From: Pseudoxanthobacter soli DSM 19599
Lineage (GTDB): Bacteria > Pseudomonadota > Alphaproteobacteria > Rhizobiales > Segnochrobactraceae
DNA: 64,000 nucleotides
Direction of reading: 5' to 3'
Assembly (NCBI RefSeq): GCF_900148505.1
Contig: NZ_FRXO01000001.1
Location: 310,001-374,000 of the forward strand
The notes under the pieces are model-generated. The model made no database searches and was not told the origin of the DNA. It saw only the letters and a list, made by a program, of their open reading frames with translations. Positions 1 through 9,017 of the stretch are shown here, one piece after another (the stretch's first letter is position 1; every line of letters begins with the position of its first letter). The position numbers and the translations under genes are program-made.

Positions 1-1
1 C

Positions 2-919
2 GGCTTCGCCTTCATGGCGCTCGGCCTGTGGCTGCTGATGGCGGGGCTCGATACCGCCGGCAAGGGCGTCGTCGGCTGGTATGTCACGGTGGGAATGCTG
101 ATCGGCGGCGGCGTGCTGCTGTGGCTCTATATCGGCCATGCCCGACGCACGGCGACGCCGGTGCTCGATCTCAAGCTGCTGGCCGTGCCCACCTTCTCCT
201 CCACCGTGCTCGGCGGCTTCCTCAGCCGGTGCGGCATCGGCTCGCTGGCGGTGCTGACGCCGCTGATGCTGCAGGTCGGCTACGGCTTCTCGCCGCTCAC
301 CGCGGGCGTGCTCAGCATCTCCGCCGCGCTCGGGGCGATGGGCGCGAAATCGGCGGTGAAGGGTATCGTGCGCAAATGGGGCTTTCGGCGCACGCTCGTC
401 GTGTTCTCCGTCGCGACCGGGCTCTCGATCATGCCGATGGGTTTCTCGCGGCCGGATCTGTTTCCGCTCGGCATCGTCGTCCTGCTCCTGATCAGCGGCG
501 TCACCCGGTCGGTGCTGTTCACCGCGATGCAGACGCTCACCTACGCCGATGTCGACGAGGCCCACACCAGCCAGGCGACGAGCTTCGCCAGCGTGGCGCA
601 GCAGCTTTCGCTTGCCGCGGGCGTGGCGGTGGGAACGGTCATCGTGCACGTGTTCGCAGGGCTTGGCTTCCAGCAGCCGGGCACCGGCCTGCCGACGCCG
701 ATGGCCTTCGCCTTCGCGCTGGTCGTGGTCGGCTTCCTGTCGATGGGCTCGGTGTTCTCGTTCGCCGCGCTGCCGAAATCGGCCGGCGAGAACTATCTGC
801 CGGGCGGGCCGAAGAAGCGGCCGGCCGCGCCGGTGGCGCCCTCCCTCAACGCCATCGAAGGCAGCGTGGTCGAACTCGAGCCCGACCCGGACCGCAGCGT
901 CGCCGCCCGCAAGCGCTGA
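2..919 (+). CDS. MFS drug-efflux transporter, C-terminal part (5' truncated by window)
   Basis: The reading frame is open from the first bases of the window, so the start lies upstream. About 305 codons are visible, with repeated hydrophobic segments separated by short basic loops and a soluble C-terminal tail rich in Pro and charged residues after residue 260. The segment resembles the second half of 14-helix DHA2 (EmrB/QacA-type) proton antiporters of the inner membrane, which expel drugs or organic compounds. No accessory EmrA-like gene is visible. The substrate cannot be inferred. Family assignment is good; the exact subfamily is an inference from the general hydrophobic pattern. Confidence 0.75.
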   Translation, partial: GFAFMALGLWLLMAGLDTAGKGVVGWYVTVGMLIGGGVLLWLYIGHARRTATPVLDLKLLAVPTFSSTVLGGFLSRCGIGSLAVLTPLMLQVGYGFSPLTAGVLSISAALGAMGAKSAVKGIVRKWGFRRTLVVFSVATGLSIMPMGFSRPDLFPLGIVVLLLISGVTRSVLFTAMQTLTYADVDEAHTSQATSFASVAQQLSLAAGVAVGTVIVHVFAGLGFQQPGTGLPTPMAFAFALVVVGFLSMGSVFSFAALPKSAGENYLPGGPKKRPAAPVAPSLNAIEGSVVELEPDPDRSVAARKR

Positions 920-1000
920 CCGGCCCCGGCTCCCACGCCGCGCCGAAGCATTCGGCGGCGCTGCCGCCATGCAGGAGCGTCAGGGCAGCCGAGCGGTCGG

Positions 1001-1049
1001 GGACGTTTCCTTGTCCGTCGAATGATTCCATCAGATTGGAAAGCGCTCT
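1001..1049 (+). repeat. Partial RIME-like palindromic element (copy A, 3' half only)
   Basis: This matches the 3' half of the ~115-bp repeat seen complete at 43414-43529, ending in the same AAAGCGCTCT. The 5' palindrome is missing. It lies 29 bp upstream of the ATG of the hydrolase at 1079. Confidence 0.7.
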
Positions 1050-1078
1050 GGCGCCCGCCGGTTTCCGAGGATGACACC

Positions 1079-1831
1079 ATGCCGACCTTCCAGTCCGACG
1101 GCCTCACCATCGCCTATTCCGATGAGGGCGAGGGCGAACCGATCCTGCTCATCCACGGTTTCGCCTCCAGCCGCGACGTCAACTGGCGCAACACCGGCTG
1201 GATCGACACCTTGGTGCGGTCGGGGCGGCGCGTCATCGCCGTCGACAATCGCGGGCACGGCGAAAGCGACAAGCCCCACGACGCCGCCCGCTATCGCGTC
1301 GCGCTGATGGCGGAGGACGCCCGGCGGCTGCTCGATCACCTCGGCCTGCCGCGGGCGGATGTCATGGGCTATTCGATGGGCGCGCGGATTTCCGCCTTTC
1401 TGGCGCTCGCCCACGGCGAACGGGTCCGCAGCGTGGTGTTCGGCGGGCTCGGCATGGGCCTCGTCGACGGCACCGGGCCGTGGGAGCCGATCGTCGAGGC
1501 GCTGGAAGCGCCGTCCGCCGCCGACATCCAGCACAAGACCGGGCTGATGTTCCGCCGCTTCGCCGAACAGACCGGCGGCGACCTCGCCGCGCTCGCCGCC
1601 TGCATGCGCGCCAGCCGCGAACCGCTCACGGCCGAACAGGTCGGCCACATCACCGCCCCGGCGCTCGTCGCCGTCGGCACGCGGGATGTGATCGCGGGAG
1701 AGCCCGAAGGCTTGGCCGCCCTGCTGCCGAACGGCCGCGCGCTGCCGATTCCCGATCGCGACCACATGCTCGCGGTCGGCGACAAGGTCTACAAGGCGGG
1801 CGTGCTCGCCTTCCTGGCCGAGCGTCCCTGA
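1079..1831 (+). CDS. Alpha/beta-fold hydrolase
   Basis: This is a 250-residue single-domain alpha/beta hydrolase. The oxyanion-side motif LLIHGFASS lies near residue 20, the nucleophile elbow GYSMGAR carries the catalytic Ser near residue 100, and the DRDHM segment near the C terminus supplies the His. There is no signal peptide, so it should be cytosolic. I chose ATG 1079, which begins MPTFQSDG, because upstream in-frame codons from 1022 run through a repeat element. The substrate is unknown; esterase or C-C hydrolase activity is possible. It stands alone on the plus strand. Confidence 0.85.
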   Translation: MPTFQSDGLTIAYSDEGEGEPILLIHGFASSRDVNWRNTGWIDTLVRSGRRVIAVDNRGHGESDKPHDAARYRVALMAEDARRLLDHLGLPRADVMGYSMGARISAFLALAHGERVRSVVFGGLGMGLVDGTGPWEPIVEALEAPSAADIQHKTGLMFRRFAEQTGGDLAALAACMRASREPLTAEQVGHITAPALVAVGTRDVIAGEPEGLAALLPNGRALPIPDRDHMLAVGDKVYKAGVLAFLAERP

Positions 1832-1920
1832 GGCCGTTCGTTTCGGCCACGGCCATCCAACCGGGGGCAGGGAAGCGCCCCCGATCGCCGAACGGCAGCG
1901 GGTCGTGCTCTCCGCCAACG

Positions 1921-1949
1921 AAAAAGGCCGTCGCGGGGTGGCGACGGCC
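1921..1949 (-). terminator. Intrinsic terminator of the exported dienelactone hydrolase gene
   Basis: A perfect 9-bp stem (GGCCGTCGC/GCGACGGCC, loop GGGGTG) is followed on the minus strand by a run of five T, 30 bp after the stop codon at 1980. Confidence 0.8.
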
Positions 1950-1979
1950 GTGTCTCTCTTTCAGATCCGTAGGATACGA

Positions 1980-2801
1980 TCAGGTCGTCAGATTCGCCTG
2001 GAAGAAGGCGAGCGTGCGTTCCCAGGCCTGCGCGGCGTCCGCCGCGTCGTAGCGCGCGCCGGTCGGGTTCGCGAAGGCGTGGTCGGCATCGTACCAGTAG
2101 ACCGTGAGCGACTTGTCCGCGGCCTGCATGTTCTCGGCGAATTGCTTCACCATCGATTCCGGGATCGACGTGTCCTTGGTGCCGAAGTGGCCGATCACCG
2201 GCCCCATCAGCGAGCGGAGCTGGTTCACCGAGCGCTCGACATTGCCGTAATAGATGACGGTCGCATCGACCGGCGCGGCCATCGAGGCGTTAAGCGACCA
2301 GGCGCCGCCGAAGCACCAGCCGACCGTGCCGACCTTGCCGTTCACGAATGTCTGATCGCGCGCCCAGTAGATGGTCGAGGCCATCACGTCGAGCGCGGCT
2401 TCGGTGTCGAGCGACGACATCATCTGCTTGGCGACGGCCGGATCGGTGGTGGCCGGCTTGCCGTAGAGGTCGATGGCGATCGCGACATAGCCCTGATTGG
2501 CGAGCTCGACCGCCACGGCCTTGATCTGGTCGTTGAGGCCCCACCACTCATGGACCAGCACGACCGCCGGCGCCGGCCACTGCGCCGGCTTGGCGATCAC
2601 GCCCGAGGCCTTGCGGTTGCCCATGGTCTGGAACGTGAACGGCTCGGCCTTGGCGGCCGCGGCCTGGGCGAGGGCGGAATCGGACAGCACGGCCGCGAGC
2701 GGAAGCGCCGCGAGCCCCGCGAGAAAGGCGCGCCGGTCGGTCGGCGTGATCACCAGGGGAGGCATCTTTGCGGATTCGCCGCATCCGTCGAGCGTACACA
2801 T
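1980..2801 (-). CDS. Dienelactone hydrolase family protein with Tat signal
   Basis: The protein has 273 residues. Residues ~15-45 form a twin-arginine signal (TDRRAFLAG followed by a hydrophobic stretch ending in ALA), so it is probably exported folded by the Tat system encoded at 60.9-62.8 kb. The mature part carries the dienelactone hydrolase nucleophile motif GWCFGG (catalytic Cys), GTKD (Asp) and DADHAF (His). The reading frame extends upstream to 3113, but ATG 2801 has a GGGAG-type ribosome site and gives a sensible signal peptide. The family hydrolyses cyclic lactone intermediates; the real substrate is unknown. Confidence 0.85.
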   Translation of the reverse strand: MCTLDGCGESAKMPPLVITPTDRRAFLAGLAALPLAAVLSDSALAQAAAAKAEPFTFQTMGNRKASGVIAKPAQWPAPAVVLVHEWWGLNDQIKAVAVELANQGYVAIAIDLYGKPATTDPAVAKQMMSSLDTEAALDVMASTIYWARDQTFVNGKVGTVGWCFGGAWSLNASMAAPVDATVIYYGNVERSVNQLRSLMGPVIGHFGTKDTSIPESMVKQFAENMQAADKSLTVYWYDADHAFANPTGARYDAADAAQAWERTLAFFQANLTT

Positions 2802-3181
2802 CTGCTTCCGTTCTCCCTCACTATGCGCAAGCTGGCCCAACCTAGAGACAGTCGGGGGCGATGAACAGGGGCCGGCTCCGACGAATTTTGGTCTCGAACC
2901 AAGAGTTTGGCGTCGGAAGTCGAAGCCGTGCCGCGCCTGTCCCCGTGTGAGCTTAGCCGCTGTCCATGACAGCCTCCACCATGCCCTTCGCAGGTTCCGT
3001 CGGCAAAGGCGCGTCCTGCCCGAAGCCGCGCGTTCCGGCCCGCGCCATGGCGGCATGGCGGCCGTGCGCCTGCGGCGTTTGACCGGGGTGGCCGGCGCGC
3101 TTAAGAAGCGCACGACGCCGGACGCCCTGGCGGTCGCAAGACCGGCATCCGGCCTTTCCTCAGCCCAGCCGGCCCGGTCCC
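2802..3181. other. 380-bp intergenic region between divergent hydrolase and aroC
   Basis: It must hold the divergent promoters of the exported hydrolase (minus) and aroC (plus). I see no convincing gene, strong hairpin or repeat in it. Confidence 0.5.
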
Positions 3182-4267
3182 ATGTCGCACAACACCTTCG
3201 GTCACCTGTTCCGCGTCACGACCTGGGGCGAAAGCCACGGTCCCGCCATCGGCTGCGTTGTCGACGGCTGCCCGCCCGGCCTCGTCATCAGCGAGGCGGA
3301 GATTCAGGCGTTCCTCGACCGCCGCCGTCCCGGCCAGTCGCGTTTCACCACCCAGCGCCGGGAGCCGGACGAGGTGCGCATCCTGTCGGGCGTCGTCACC
3401 GATGCCGACGGCAACCTGCGCACCACCGGCACGCCGATCGCGCTCGAGATCCAGAACGTCGACCAGCGTTCGAAGGACTATTCCAACATCGCCGACCGTT
3501 ATCGGCCGGGCCATGCCGATTTCACCTACGACGCCAAGTACGGCCTGCGCGATCCGCGCGGCGGCGGGCGTTCGTCGGCGCGCGAAACCGCGATGCGGGT
3601 TGCCGCCGGCGCGGTGGCCCGCAAGGTGCTGCCGGGCGTGACCATCCGCGGCGCGCTGGTGCAGATGGGGCCGCACGTCATCGACCGCGCCCGCTGGGAC
3701 TGGGACGAGGTCGGCAACAACCCCTTCTTCTGCCCGGACCCCGTAGCCGCCGCCGAGTGGGAGATCTTCCTCGACGGCGTGCGCAAGGAAGGCTCGTCGA
3801 CGGGCGCTGTGATCGAAGTGGTGGCGGAGGGCGTACCGGTGGGTCTCGGCGCCCCGCTCTACGGCAAGCTCGATCAGGATATCGCTTCGGCGCTGATGTC
3901 GATCAACGCGGTCAAGGGCGTGGAGATCGGCGAGGGCTTCGCCGCCGCGGCGCTTTCCGGCGAGGAGAACGCCGACGAGATGCGCATCGGCGAGGACGGC
4001 AAGCCCGTCTTTCTCTCCAATCATGCCGGCGGCATTCTGGGCGGCATCTCCTCGGGCCAGCCGATCGTCGCCCGCTTCGCGGTGAAGCCGACCTCGTCCA
4101 TCCTCACGCCCCGGCGCAGCATCACCGCCTCGGGCGAGGAAATCGACGTGATGACCCGCGGCCGTCACGACCCCTGCGTCGGCATCCGCGCCGTTCCGGT
4201 GGGCGAGGCGATGCTCGCCATCGTCCTCGCCGACCATTTCCTGCGCAACCGCGGCCAGATCGGCTGA
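3182..4267 (+). CDS. aroC: Chorismate synthase
   Basis: This 361-residue protein is full length for the family. It begins [20 protein letters not shown], with the N-terminal signature GESHG containing the active-site His. The later signatures RSSARET and RADATYDAKYG-like FTYDAKYG, and the C-terminal RHDPC segment, are also present. It makes chorismate from 5-enolpyruvylshikimate-3-phosphate using reduced FMN, the last step of the shikimate pathway, in the cytosol. It is a single gene here, convergent with the SCO1 gene 28 bp downstream. Confidence 0.97.
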   Translation: MSHNTFGHLFRVTTWGESHGPAIGCVVDGCPPGLVISEAEIQAFLDRRRPGQSRFTTQRREPDEVRILSGVVTDADGNLRTTGTPIALEIQNVDQRSKDYSNIADRYRPGHADFTYDAKYGLRDPRGGGRSSARETAMRVAAGAVARKVLPGVTIRGALVQMGPHVIDRARWDWDEVGNNPFFCPDPVAAAEWEIFLDGVRKEGSSTGAVIEVVAEGVPVGLGAPLYGKLDQDIASALMSINAVKGVEIGEGFAAAALSGEENADEMRIGEDGKPVFLSNHAGGILGGISSGQPIVARFAVKPTSSILTPRRSITASGEEIDVMTRGRHDPCVGIRAVPVGEAMLAIVLADHFLRNRGQIG

Positions 4268-4295
4268 TCGCGGTCCGCAGGTCGCGGCGAGCCGA

Positions 4296-4904
4296 TCAGC
4301 CGACCAGCTTCTTCAGCTTCTCGATCGTCTCCGCCTCGGGCTCGGTATAGTCGACGGTGCCGGCGAAATTGCCGTTCCGGTCGAACAGCAGCACCGAGGC
4401 TGAGTGGTCCATGGTGTAGTCGTCCGCGCCCTCGCCGGTCTTCACCTTGCGCGCATAGACGCGATAGTTCCGTTCGATCTTCTTGATCTCGTCCATCGAG
4501 CCCGTCAGCCCGACGATGCGCGGATCGAACGCGGAGAGATAGTCCTTCATCTGGCTCGGCGTGTCGCGCTCGGGATCGACGGACACGAACACGAACGTGA
4601 TGTCCTTGGCCTTGTCGCCGAGCGCGTTCAGCCAGTTGCCGGCGTCCGCGAGCGTGGTCGGGCACACGTCCGGGCAGTAGGTGAAGCCGAAGAACATCGC
4701 CCGGGCCTTGCCCTCGAAATTCTTCTCCGTGACCTGCTGGCCGTCGGTGCCGGTGAGCGTGAACGGCCCGCCGATGGTGACGGCGGAAGAACTCCCGCCA
4801 AACATGCGCGAGCCGGCCCAGCCCGCGACGGCGATTCCGACGCCGAGCACGGCCACCACGGCGAGGGTCCACAGCGTGAAGCGGGGCGATTTTCCTGGAC
4901 GCAT
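4296..4904 (-). CDS. SCO1/SenC copper chaperone family protein
   Basis: The 202-residue protein has an N-terminal membrane anchor (residues ~11-33) and a periplasmic thioredoxin-like domain. The copper-binding CxxxC motif is seen as YCPDVCP near residue 78, and the conserved distal His is in MDHSAS near residue 165. SCO proteins deliver copper to the CuA site of cytochrome c oxidase or keep it reduced. No oxidase genes are in this window. The MFS gene upstream on the same strand is 63 bp away, so cotranscription is possible. Confidence 0.93.
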   Translation of the reverse strand: MRPGKSPRFTLWTLAVVAVLGVGIAVAGWAGSRMFGGSSSAVTIGGPFTLTGTDGQQVTEKNFEGKARAMFFGFTYCPDVCPTTLADAGNWLNALGDKAKDITFVFVSVDPERDTPSQMKDYLSAFDPRIVGLTGSMDEIKKIERNYRVYARKVKTGEGADDYTMDHSASVLLFDRNGNFAGTVDYTEPEAETIEKLKKLVG

Positions 4905-4967
4905 CGGTCAGTCGAACTCCTGTCGTGACCGGGCTCCATGGCCCGGAAGTGGCCTGCCGCCGGGGCG

Positions 4968-6227
4968 TCAGGCGGCGGGTTGCTGCGGGGACGCAGCGAT
5001 ATCGGCGGCGTCGGCCTTGGAAGGCGTGATCGGGCCCGCGACGGGGGCCGTCGCCGGCACGTCGAACGCGGCCTTGGCCTCCGCGGACGTCGGCTGACGC
5101 ACCCGGATGCGGATCAGCACGAAGATCAGCAGCAGCGTCTGCATCGACGCCGTGAACAGGAACAGCGACGACGGCCCGAGCCGCGCCATCATGAGCGAGG
5201 CGAGCGCCGGGCCGAAGATCGAGCCCGCGCCGTTGGCCAGCAGCACGGTCGTCGCGGTCTGGACATAGCCGCCGGGCGGCGTCTTGTCGTAGGCGTGGGC
5301 GGCCGCGAGCGAATAGCCGGGCAGCGTCAGCGCGCCGAACAGGGCGCCGAAGATCATCAGCATCGTCACGTCCGACGGCGCCCGCCACAGCGCGATGCCG
5401 GACAGCGCCGCGCAGGTGAGCAGCGCCGCCAGCACCTTTCGTCGGTCGAAGCGGTCGGAGAGTTGCCCGACAGGCCACTGCGACAGCGCGCCGGCGACCA
5501 CGGCGACGCTCATCAGCGTCGCGGAATCGTTGACGTCGAGCCCGTTGCCGGTGGCGAACACCGGCCCCAGGCTCCAGAACGCGCCGTTGGCGACGCCGAT
5601 CATGAACACGCCGACGATGCCGACCGGCGCGGCGCGGTAGAGCGGCAGCGGATCGAACTTCACCTTGGCGATGGGGGCGGGCTGCGCGGAGCGCGTCAGA
5701 GCGACCGGGATCACGGCGAGCGAGCAGAGGATGGAGGCGATGGCAAAGGAATTGAAGGTGGTGATGGGGTTGAGGGTCACCAGCATCTGACCGCCGGTGA
5801 TGGCACCGAAGTTCACGACGATATAGGCGGACATGATCAGGCCGCGGTTCTCGTTCGTCGCCCGGTCGTTCAGCCAACTCTCGATGATCAGGTAGAGCCC
5901 GGCGAGACAAAAGCCCGTGATGGCGCGCAGCACGATCCAGGCGATCGGATCGATCACCAGCGCGTGGCCGAGAACGGTCGCCGCCGCCGTGCCGACCATG
6001 GCGGTGAAGGCGCGGATATGGCCGGCGCGCTGCACCAGGAACGGCGCGATCAGGCACCCGGCGACGAAGCCGACATAATAGGCCGAGCCCATCAGGCCGA
6101 GCAGCGTCGCGCTGAAGTGATAGGCGGCGCCGCTGAGGGGCAGAAGCGTGAACTGAAGTCCGTTGCCGACCAGCAGCAAGGTCGTGCCGAGAAGGAGCGA
6201 GAGGACCGGGCGGAGCGTGGAGGTCAT
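4968..6227 (-). CDS. MFS transporter
   Basis: The protein has 419 residues and about twelve hydrophobic segments, with the cytoplasmic-loop motif GQLSDRFDRRKV after the middle loop, typical of the major facilitator superfamily. It resembles the YcaD-like group of sugar/drug MFS proteins. I chose ATG 6227 (MTSTLRPVLS), since it precedes the first membrane helix directly; the frame is open to 6332, but that extension is basic and uninformative. The C terminus (~40 residues) is a low-complexity Ala/Pro-rich tail. The substrate is unknown. Confidence 0.85.
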   Translation of the reverse strand: MTSTLRPVLSLLLGTTLLLVGNGLQFTLLPLSGAAYHFSATLLGLMGSAYYVGFVAGCLIAPFLVQRAGHIRAFTAMVGTAAATVLGHALVIDPIAWIVLRAITGFCLAGLYLIIESWLNDRATNENRGLIMSAYIVVNFGAITGGQMLVTLNPITTFNSFAIASILCSLAVIPVALTRSAQPAPIAKVKFDPLPLYRAAPVGIVGVFMIGVANGAFWSLGPVFATGNGLDVNDSATLMSVAVVAGALSQWPVGQLSDRFDRRKVLAALLTCAALSGIALWRAPSDVTMLMIFGALFGALTLPGYSLAAAHAYDKTPPGGYVQTATTVLLANGAGSIFGPALASLMMARLGPSSLFLFTASMQTLLLIFVLIRIRVRQPTSAEAKAAFDVPATAPVAGPITPSKADAADIAASPQQPAA

Positions 6228-6498
6228 CGGGACGTCGGGCTCATGATGCGACCGGGCGGCACGGTGGATGGCACGCGCCGATCGCGCGCGACCGCGTGCC
6301 GTCGGCGAAACGGGCGAAGGCCCCGTCTTCACCGCCTCGCATGGCGAAAGCGTGATCGTCCGGCGCGTCCGCCCGAATGTACACCGACGATCCGGTTATG
6401 CACGGGGATTCGGGCGGGCAATCGCGCGCGTCAGGCGCTCATCGGGCGCGCGGACCGACGCACGGGGCGCGCAAGGGGCTGGCAACGGCCGGTACGTG

Positions 6499-7176
6499 TC
6501 ACCGCGCGGCGAGATGCTCGCCCCACCATGCCATGTCGCGCTGCCAGGCGAGGTCGGCCGCCGCGCGGTCGAAGCGGGGCTCATCCTCGTTGGCGAAGCC
6601 GTGGTCGCAGGCATAGCGGAACACGCTGAAGGGCTGGCCGCTCGCCGCGAACCGGCGTTCCATCCGGTCTGCGTCGGCGGGCGTGCACCAGTGGTCGCGG
6701 TCGGCGAAGTGGGCCTGCACGGGGACACGCACCCGCGCGGCATCGTCGAGCGCATCGTCGGGAGCGCCGTAATAGGCCGATGCGGCATCGATATCCGCGA
6801 GGCGGATCGCACCGAGGATCGATACCACGCCGCCGAGGCAGAAGCCGGTCAGGCCGACGCGGCGTCCCTCGGCCTTGAGGAAACGCGCCGCGGCGCCCGC
6901 CACCTCGTCGGTCGCGGCGAGGAAATCGAGCGCGTTCATCGCCTGACCCGCGCCCTCGCGGTCGTGATAGGGGATGACCTTGCCGTCATAGAGATCGGGC
7001 GCGATCGCGGTGAAGCCGGCGGCGGCGTAGCGGTCGCAGACGCCCCTGATCTGGGCCTGCACGCCCCACCATTCCTGGATGACGACGATGCCGGGCGCGT
7101 CAGGTTCTGCGGCGCGCGCGAGATAGGCCGACACGCTTCTTCCGGCGGCGGTTTCAAGGACGATGCTTTCAGCCAT
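6499..7176 (-). CDS. Dienelactone hydrolase family protein (cytosolic)
   Basis: This 225-residue protein has the complete dienelactone hydrolase pattern: QEWWGV near residue 37, the Cys nucleophile in GFCLGG near residue 113, Asp in FADRDHWC, and His in YACDHGFANE. There is no signal peptide. ATG 7176 (MAESIV) is preferred over the in-frame ATG at 7200. It is a paralogue of the exported enzyme at 1980 but shares only motifs, so the two probably act on different compounds or in different compartments. The substrate is unknown. Confidence 0.88.
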   Translation of the reverse strand: MAESIVLETAAGRSVSAYLARAAEPDAPGIVVIQEWWGVQAQIRGVCDRYAAAGFTAIAPDLYDGKVIPYHDREGAGQAMNALDFLAATDEVAGAAARFLKAEGRRVGLTGFCLGGVVSILGAIRLADIDAASAYYGAPDDALDDAARVRVPVQAHFADRDHWCTPADADRMERRFAASGQPFSVFRYACDHGFANEDEPRFDRAAADLAWQRDMAWWGEHLAAR

Positions 7177-7364
7177 GGATTCGCTCACGAATTTTAACAA
7201 AACGCGGCCGCTCTGATGCTGGTCGGGCAGCGTCGGGGCGAGGTCGGCAACGGCGCAGAACCTACCGCCGTGCCCGGCGCGGCGGAATGCGGAAAGCGAT
7301 CGACCTGCATCGGCTTACGAACACGCGGCTCAATTCATGGGGCGAGTGCGGGCGGGGTGCGCCG

Positions 7365-8264
7365 TCAGACCGCGCTTACGAGGCCTTCGCCGGCCGCCGC
7401 CCGGACGGCGTCGGTCAGGCGGCGCAGCGCGGCGGCGTGGAGGCGGGTGACCGTCCAGTAGAGCGCGACGTCGACCCGGTGACCGGGCGCGAGTTCGATC
7501 AGTCGGCCGGCGGCGAGATGGGGCTCGACCATCACCCGGGGATGAATGCCCCAGCCGAGGCCGACCAGCGTCATGTCGAGGAAGCCGTGGGTCGAGGGTA
7601 CCCAGTGCACGGGGCCGGCGAGTTCGATGCCGTGCGCCTCGCGCGCCCAGCGGGCCTGCAGGAAATCCCGCCGGTCGAACCGCAGATAGGGTGCCGCGCC
7701 AAGGGTTTGCGCCGTGATGCCGGAGGCGAAATGGCGTCGCGCGAAGGCCGGGCTCGCGCACGCCACGTAGCGCAGCGCGCCGAGCGCCAGCGTCCGGCAG
7801 CCCTGCACCGGCTCCCGCTCGGCCGTGACCGCGGCGAGAACATCACCGGCGCGCAGCCTCGCGGCGGTGTGGGCCTCGTCGTCGAGGGTGATGTCGAGCG
7901 ACACGTCCGTCGCCGCGCCGAACCTCGCGGCCGCGGCCGGAAACCATGTCGCGAGGCTGTCGGCATTGACCGCGATCCGCAGCGTGACCCGCTCGCGCGC
8001 GGCAAGCACGCCTCCGCCGAGCGCGGGCGCGATGTCGTGCTCCAAGAGCCGGACGCGGTCGAGATGGGCACAGAGCGTGCGGCCGAGGTCCGTCGCCTCG
8101 CAGGGCTGCCCGCGCACCACCAGCACCGCGCCGAGGCGTTCCTCCAGCCCCCGCACCCGCTGCGAAACCGCGGAGGGCGTGATGCCGAGCACGGCGGCGG
8201 CGCGTTCGAACGAGCCTTCACGCACGACGGCCGCGACGGCGGCGAGGGAGGGATAATCCAGCAT
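7365..8264 (-). CDS. argP: LysR-family regulator, ArgP/LysG type
   Basis: The 299-residue protein has an N-terminal winged helix-turn-helix (residues ~1-60, with SFERAAAVLGITPSAVSQR) and a C-terminal substrate-binding-like effector domain. Sequence character and the divergent LysE/ArgO exporter 73 bp away fit the ArgP (IciA)/LysG group, which senses basic amino acids and switches on their exporter. The start at 8264 is the first Met of the helix-turn-helix. A 7-bp inverted repeat lies 3 bp upstream of its ATG, so autoregulation is likely. Confidence 0.87.
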   Translation of the reverse strand: MLDYPSLAAVAAVVREGSFERAAAVLGITPSAVSQRVRGLEERLGAVLVVRGQPCEATDLGRTLCAHLDRVRLLEHDIAPALGGGVLAARERVTLRIAVNADSLATWFPAAAARFGAATDVSLDITLDDEAHTAARLRAGDVLAAVTAEREPVQGCRTLALGALRYVACASPAFARRHFASGITAQTLGAAPYLRFDRRDFLQARWAREAHGIELAGPVHWVPSTHGFLDMTLVGLGWGIHPRVMVEPHLAAGRLIELAPGHRVDVALYWTVTRLHAAALRRLTDAVRAAAGEGLVSAV

Positions 8265-8266
8265 GA

Positions 8267-8283
8267 ATGAAGCTGTGCTTCAT
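8267..8283. promoter_or_regulatory. Candidate ArgP/LysG operator
   Basis: A perfect inverted repeat, ATGAAGC-TGT-GCTTCAT, lies in the 73-bp spacer between the divergent regulator and exporter genes, right against the regulator start. LysR proteins normally bind dyads in such a position. Function is inferred from location. Confidence 0.5.
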
Positions 8284-8337
8284 CAGGCTTAGAAAAACAA
8301 GTTTCACTTCGCACGGGTTCCGGCGCACGAAGCCGCC

Positions 8338-8970
8338 ATGGCACCGTTCGCTCTTCCGTTCATCACCGGCTTTCTTCTTTCCGCAGCGCTGATCATGGCG
8401 ATCGGGGCGCAGAACCTGTTCGTGCTGCGGCAGGGGCTGCGGCGCGAGCATGTCGGCGCGATCGTGCTGTTCTGCGGTGCCGCCGACGCCTTGCTGATCA
8501 CGGCGGGCGTCGCCGGAATGGGGGCGTTCCTGGCGGCGATCCCGAAGCTGACGGCGCTCCTCGCGCTCGGCGGCGCGGCCTTTCTCGGCTGGCACGGCAT
8601 CACCGCGCTCAGGCGCGCGGCGACCGTTTCGGAAGCGATGGTGATCGCAGACGCCGCAGGGGTTACGCTGTCGCGGGCGCTGGCGGCGACCGCCGGGTTC
8701 ACGCTGCTCAACCCCCACGTCTATCTCGACACCGTGCTTTTGATGGGCGCGGCGGGATCGGCCCAGCCGGCCGCGCTCAGGCCGCTTTTCGTGGCCGGCG
8801 CCGCGACCGCGAGCCTTCTGTGGTTCACGGCGCTCGGCTACGGCGCGGGGTTGTTGCGCCCGGTGTTCGCGCGGCCGGCGGCATGGCGCGCGCTTGACGC
8901 CTTCGTCGGCGTCGTGATGCTGGCGCTCGCCGCCTCGCTGGTGGTGCGCGCCTTCTCCGCGACGGCGTGA
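8338..8970 (+). CDS. argO: LysE/ArgO-family amino acid exporter
   Basis: The 210-residue inner-membrane protein has about six hydrophobic segments. The N-terminal motif AIGAQNLFVLRQGLRREH is the family hallmark (G-x-Q-N-x-x-x-x-x-G), and FTLLNPHVYLDT is the conserved middle motif. The family exports L-arginine, canavanine or lysine. The divergent ArgP-type regulator at 7365-8264 supports a basic amino acid as substrate. A GC-rich hairpin follows the stop codon. Confidence 0.92.
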   Translation: MAPFALPFITGFLLSAALIMAIGAQNLFVLRQGLRREHVGAIVLFCGAADALLITAGVAGMGAFLAAIPKLTALLALGGAAFLGWHGITALRRAATVSEAMVIADAAGVTLSRALAATAGFTLLNPHVYLDTVLLMGAAGSAQPAALRPLFVAGAATASLLWFTALGYGAGLLRPVFARPAAWRALDAFVGVVMLALAASLVVRAFSATA

Positions 8971-8975
8971 TCGCA

Positions 8976-8996
8976 GCGCCCGGTGCTTCCGGGCGC
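8976..8996. terminator. GC-rich hairpin between convergent genes
   Basis: An 8-bp perfect stem (GCGCCCGG/CCGGGCGC, loop TGCTT) lies 6 bp after the argO stop. No T-run follows, so termination activity is only possible. Confidence 0.4.
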
Positions 8997-9017
8997 CGCT
9001 GCGCCGTGCCTGCCGCT

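Noticed and set aside
2871-2930. tRNA-like GGTCTCGAACC stretch upstream of aroC
   Set aside because: Only a T-loop-like match; no cloverleaf arms of correct length can be drawn.
2497-4350. Long plus-strand open frame (617 codons) overlapping aroC
   Set aside because: It is a high-GC shadow frame of aroC and the upstream region; its translation is Arg/Pro/Ala-rich and has no domain.
4165-6057. Long minus-strand open frame (630 codons) over the SCO1 and MFS genes
   Set aside because: It is a shadow of two genes with clear motifs in another frame.
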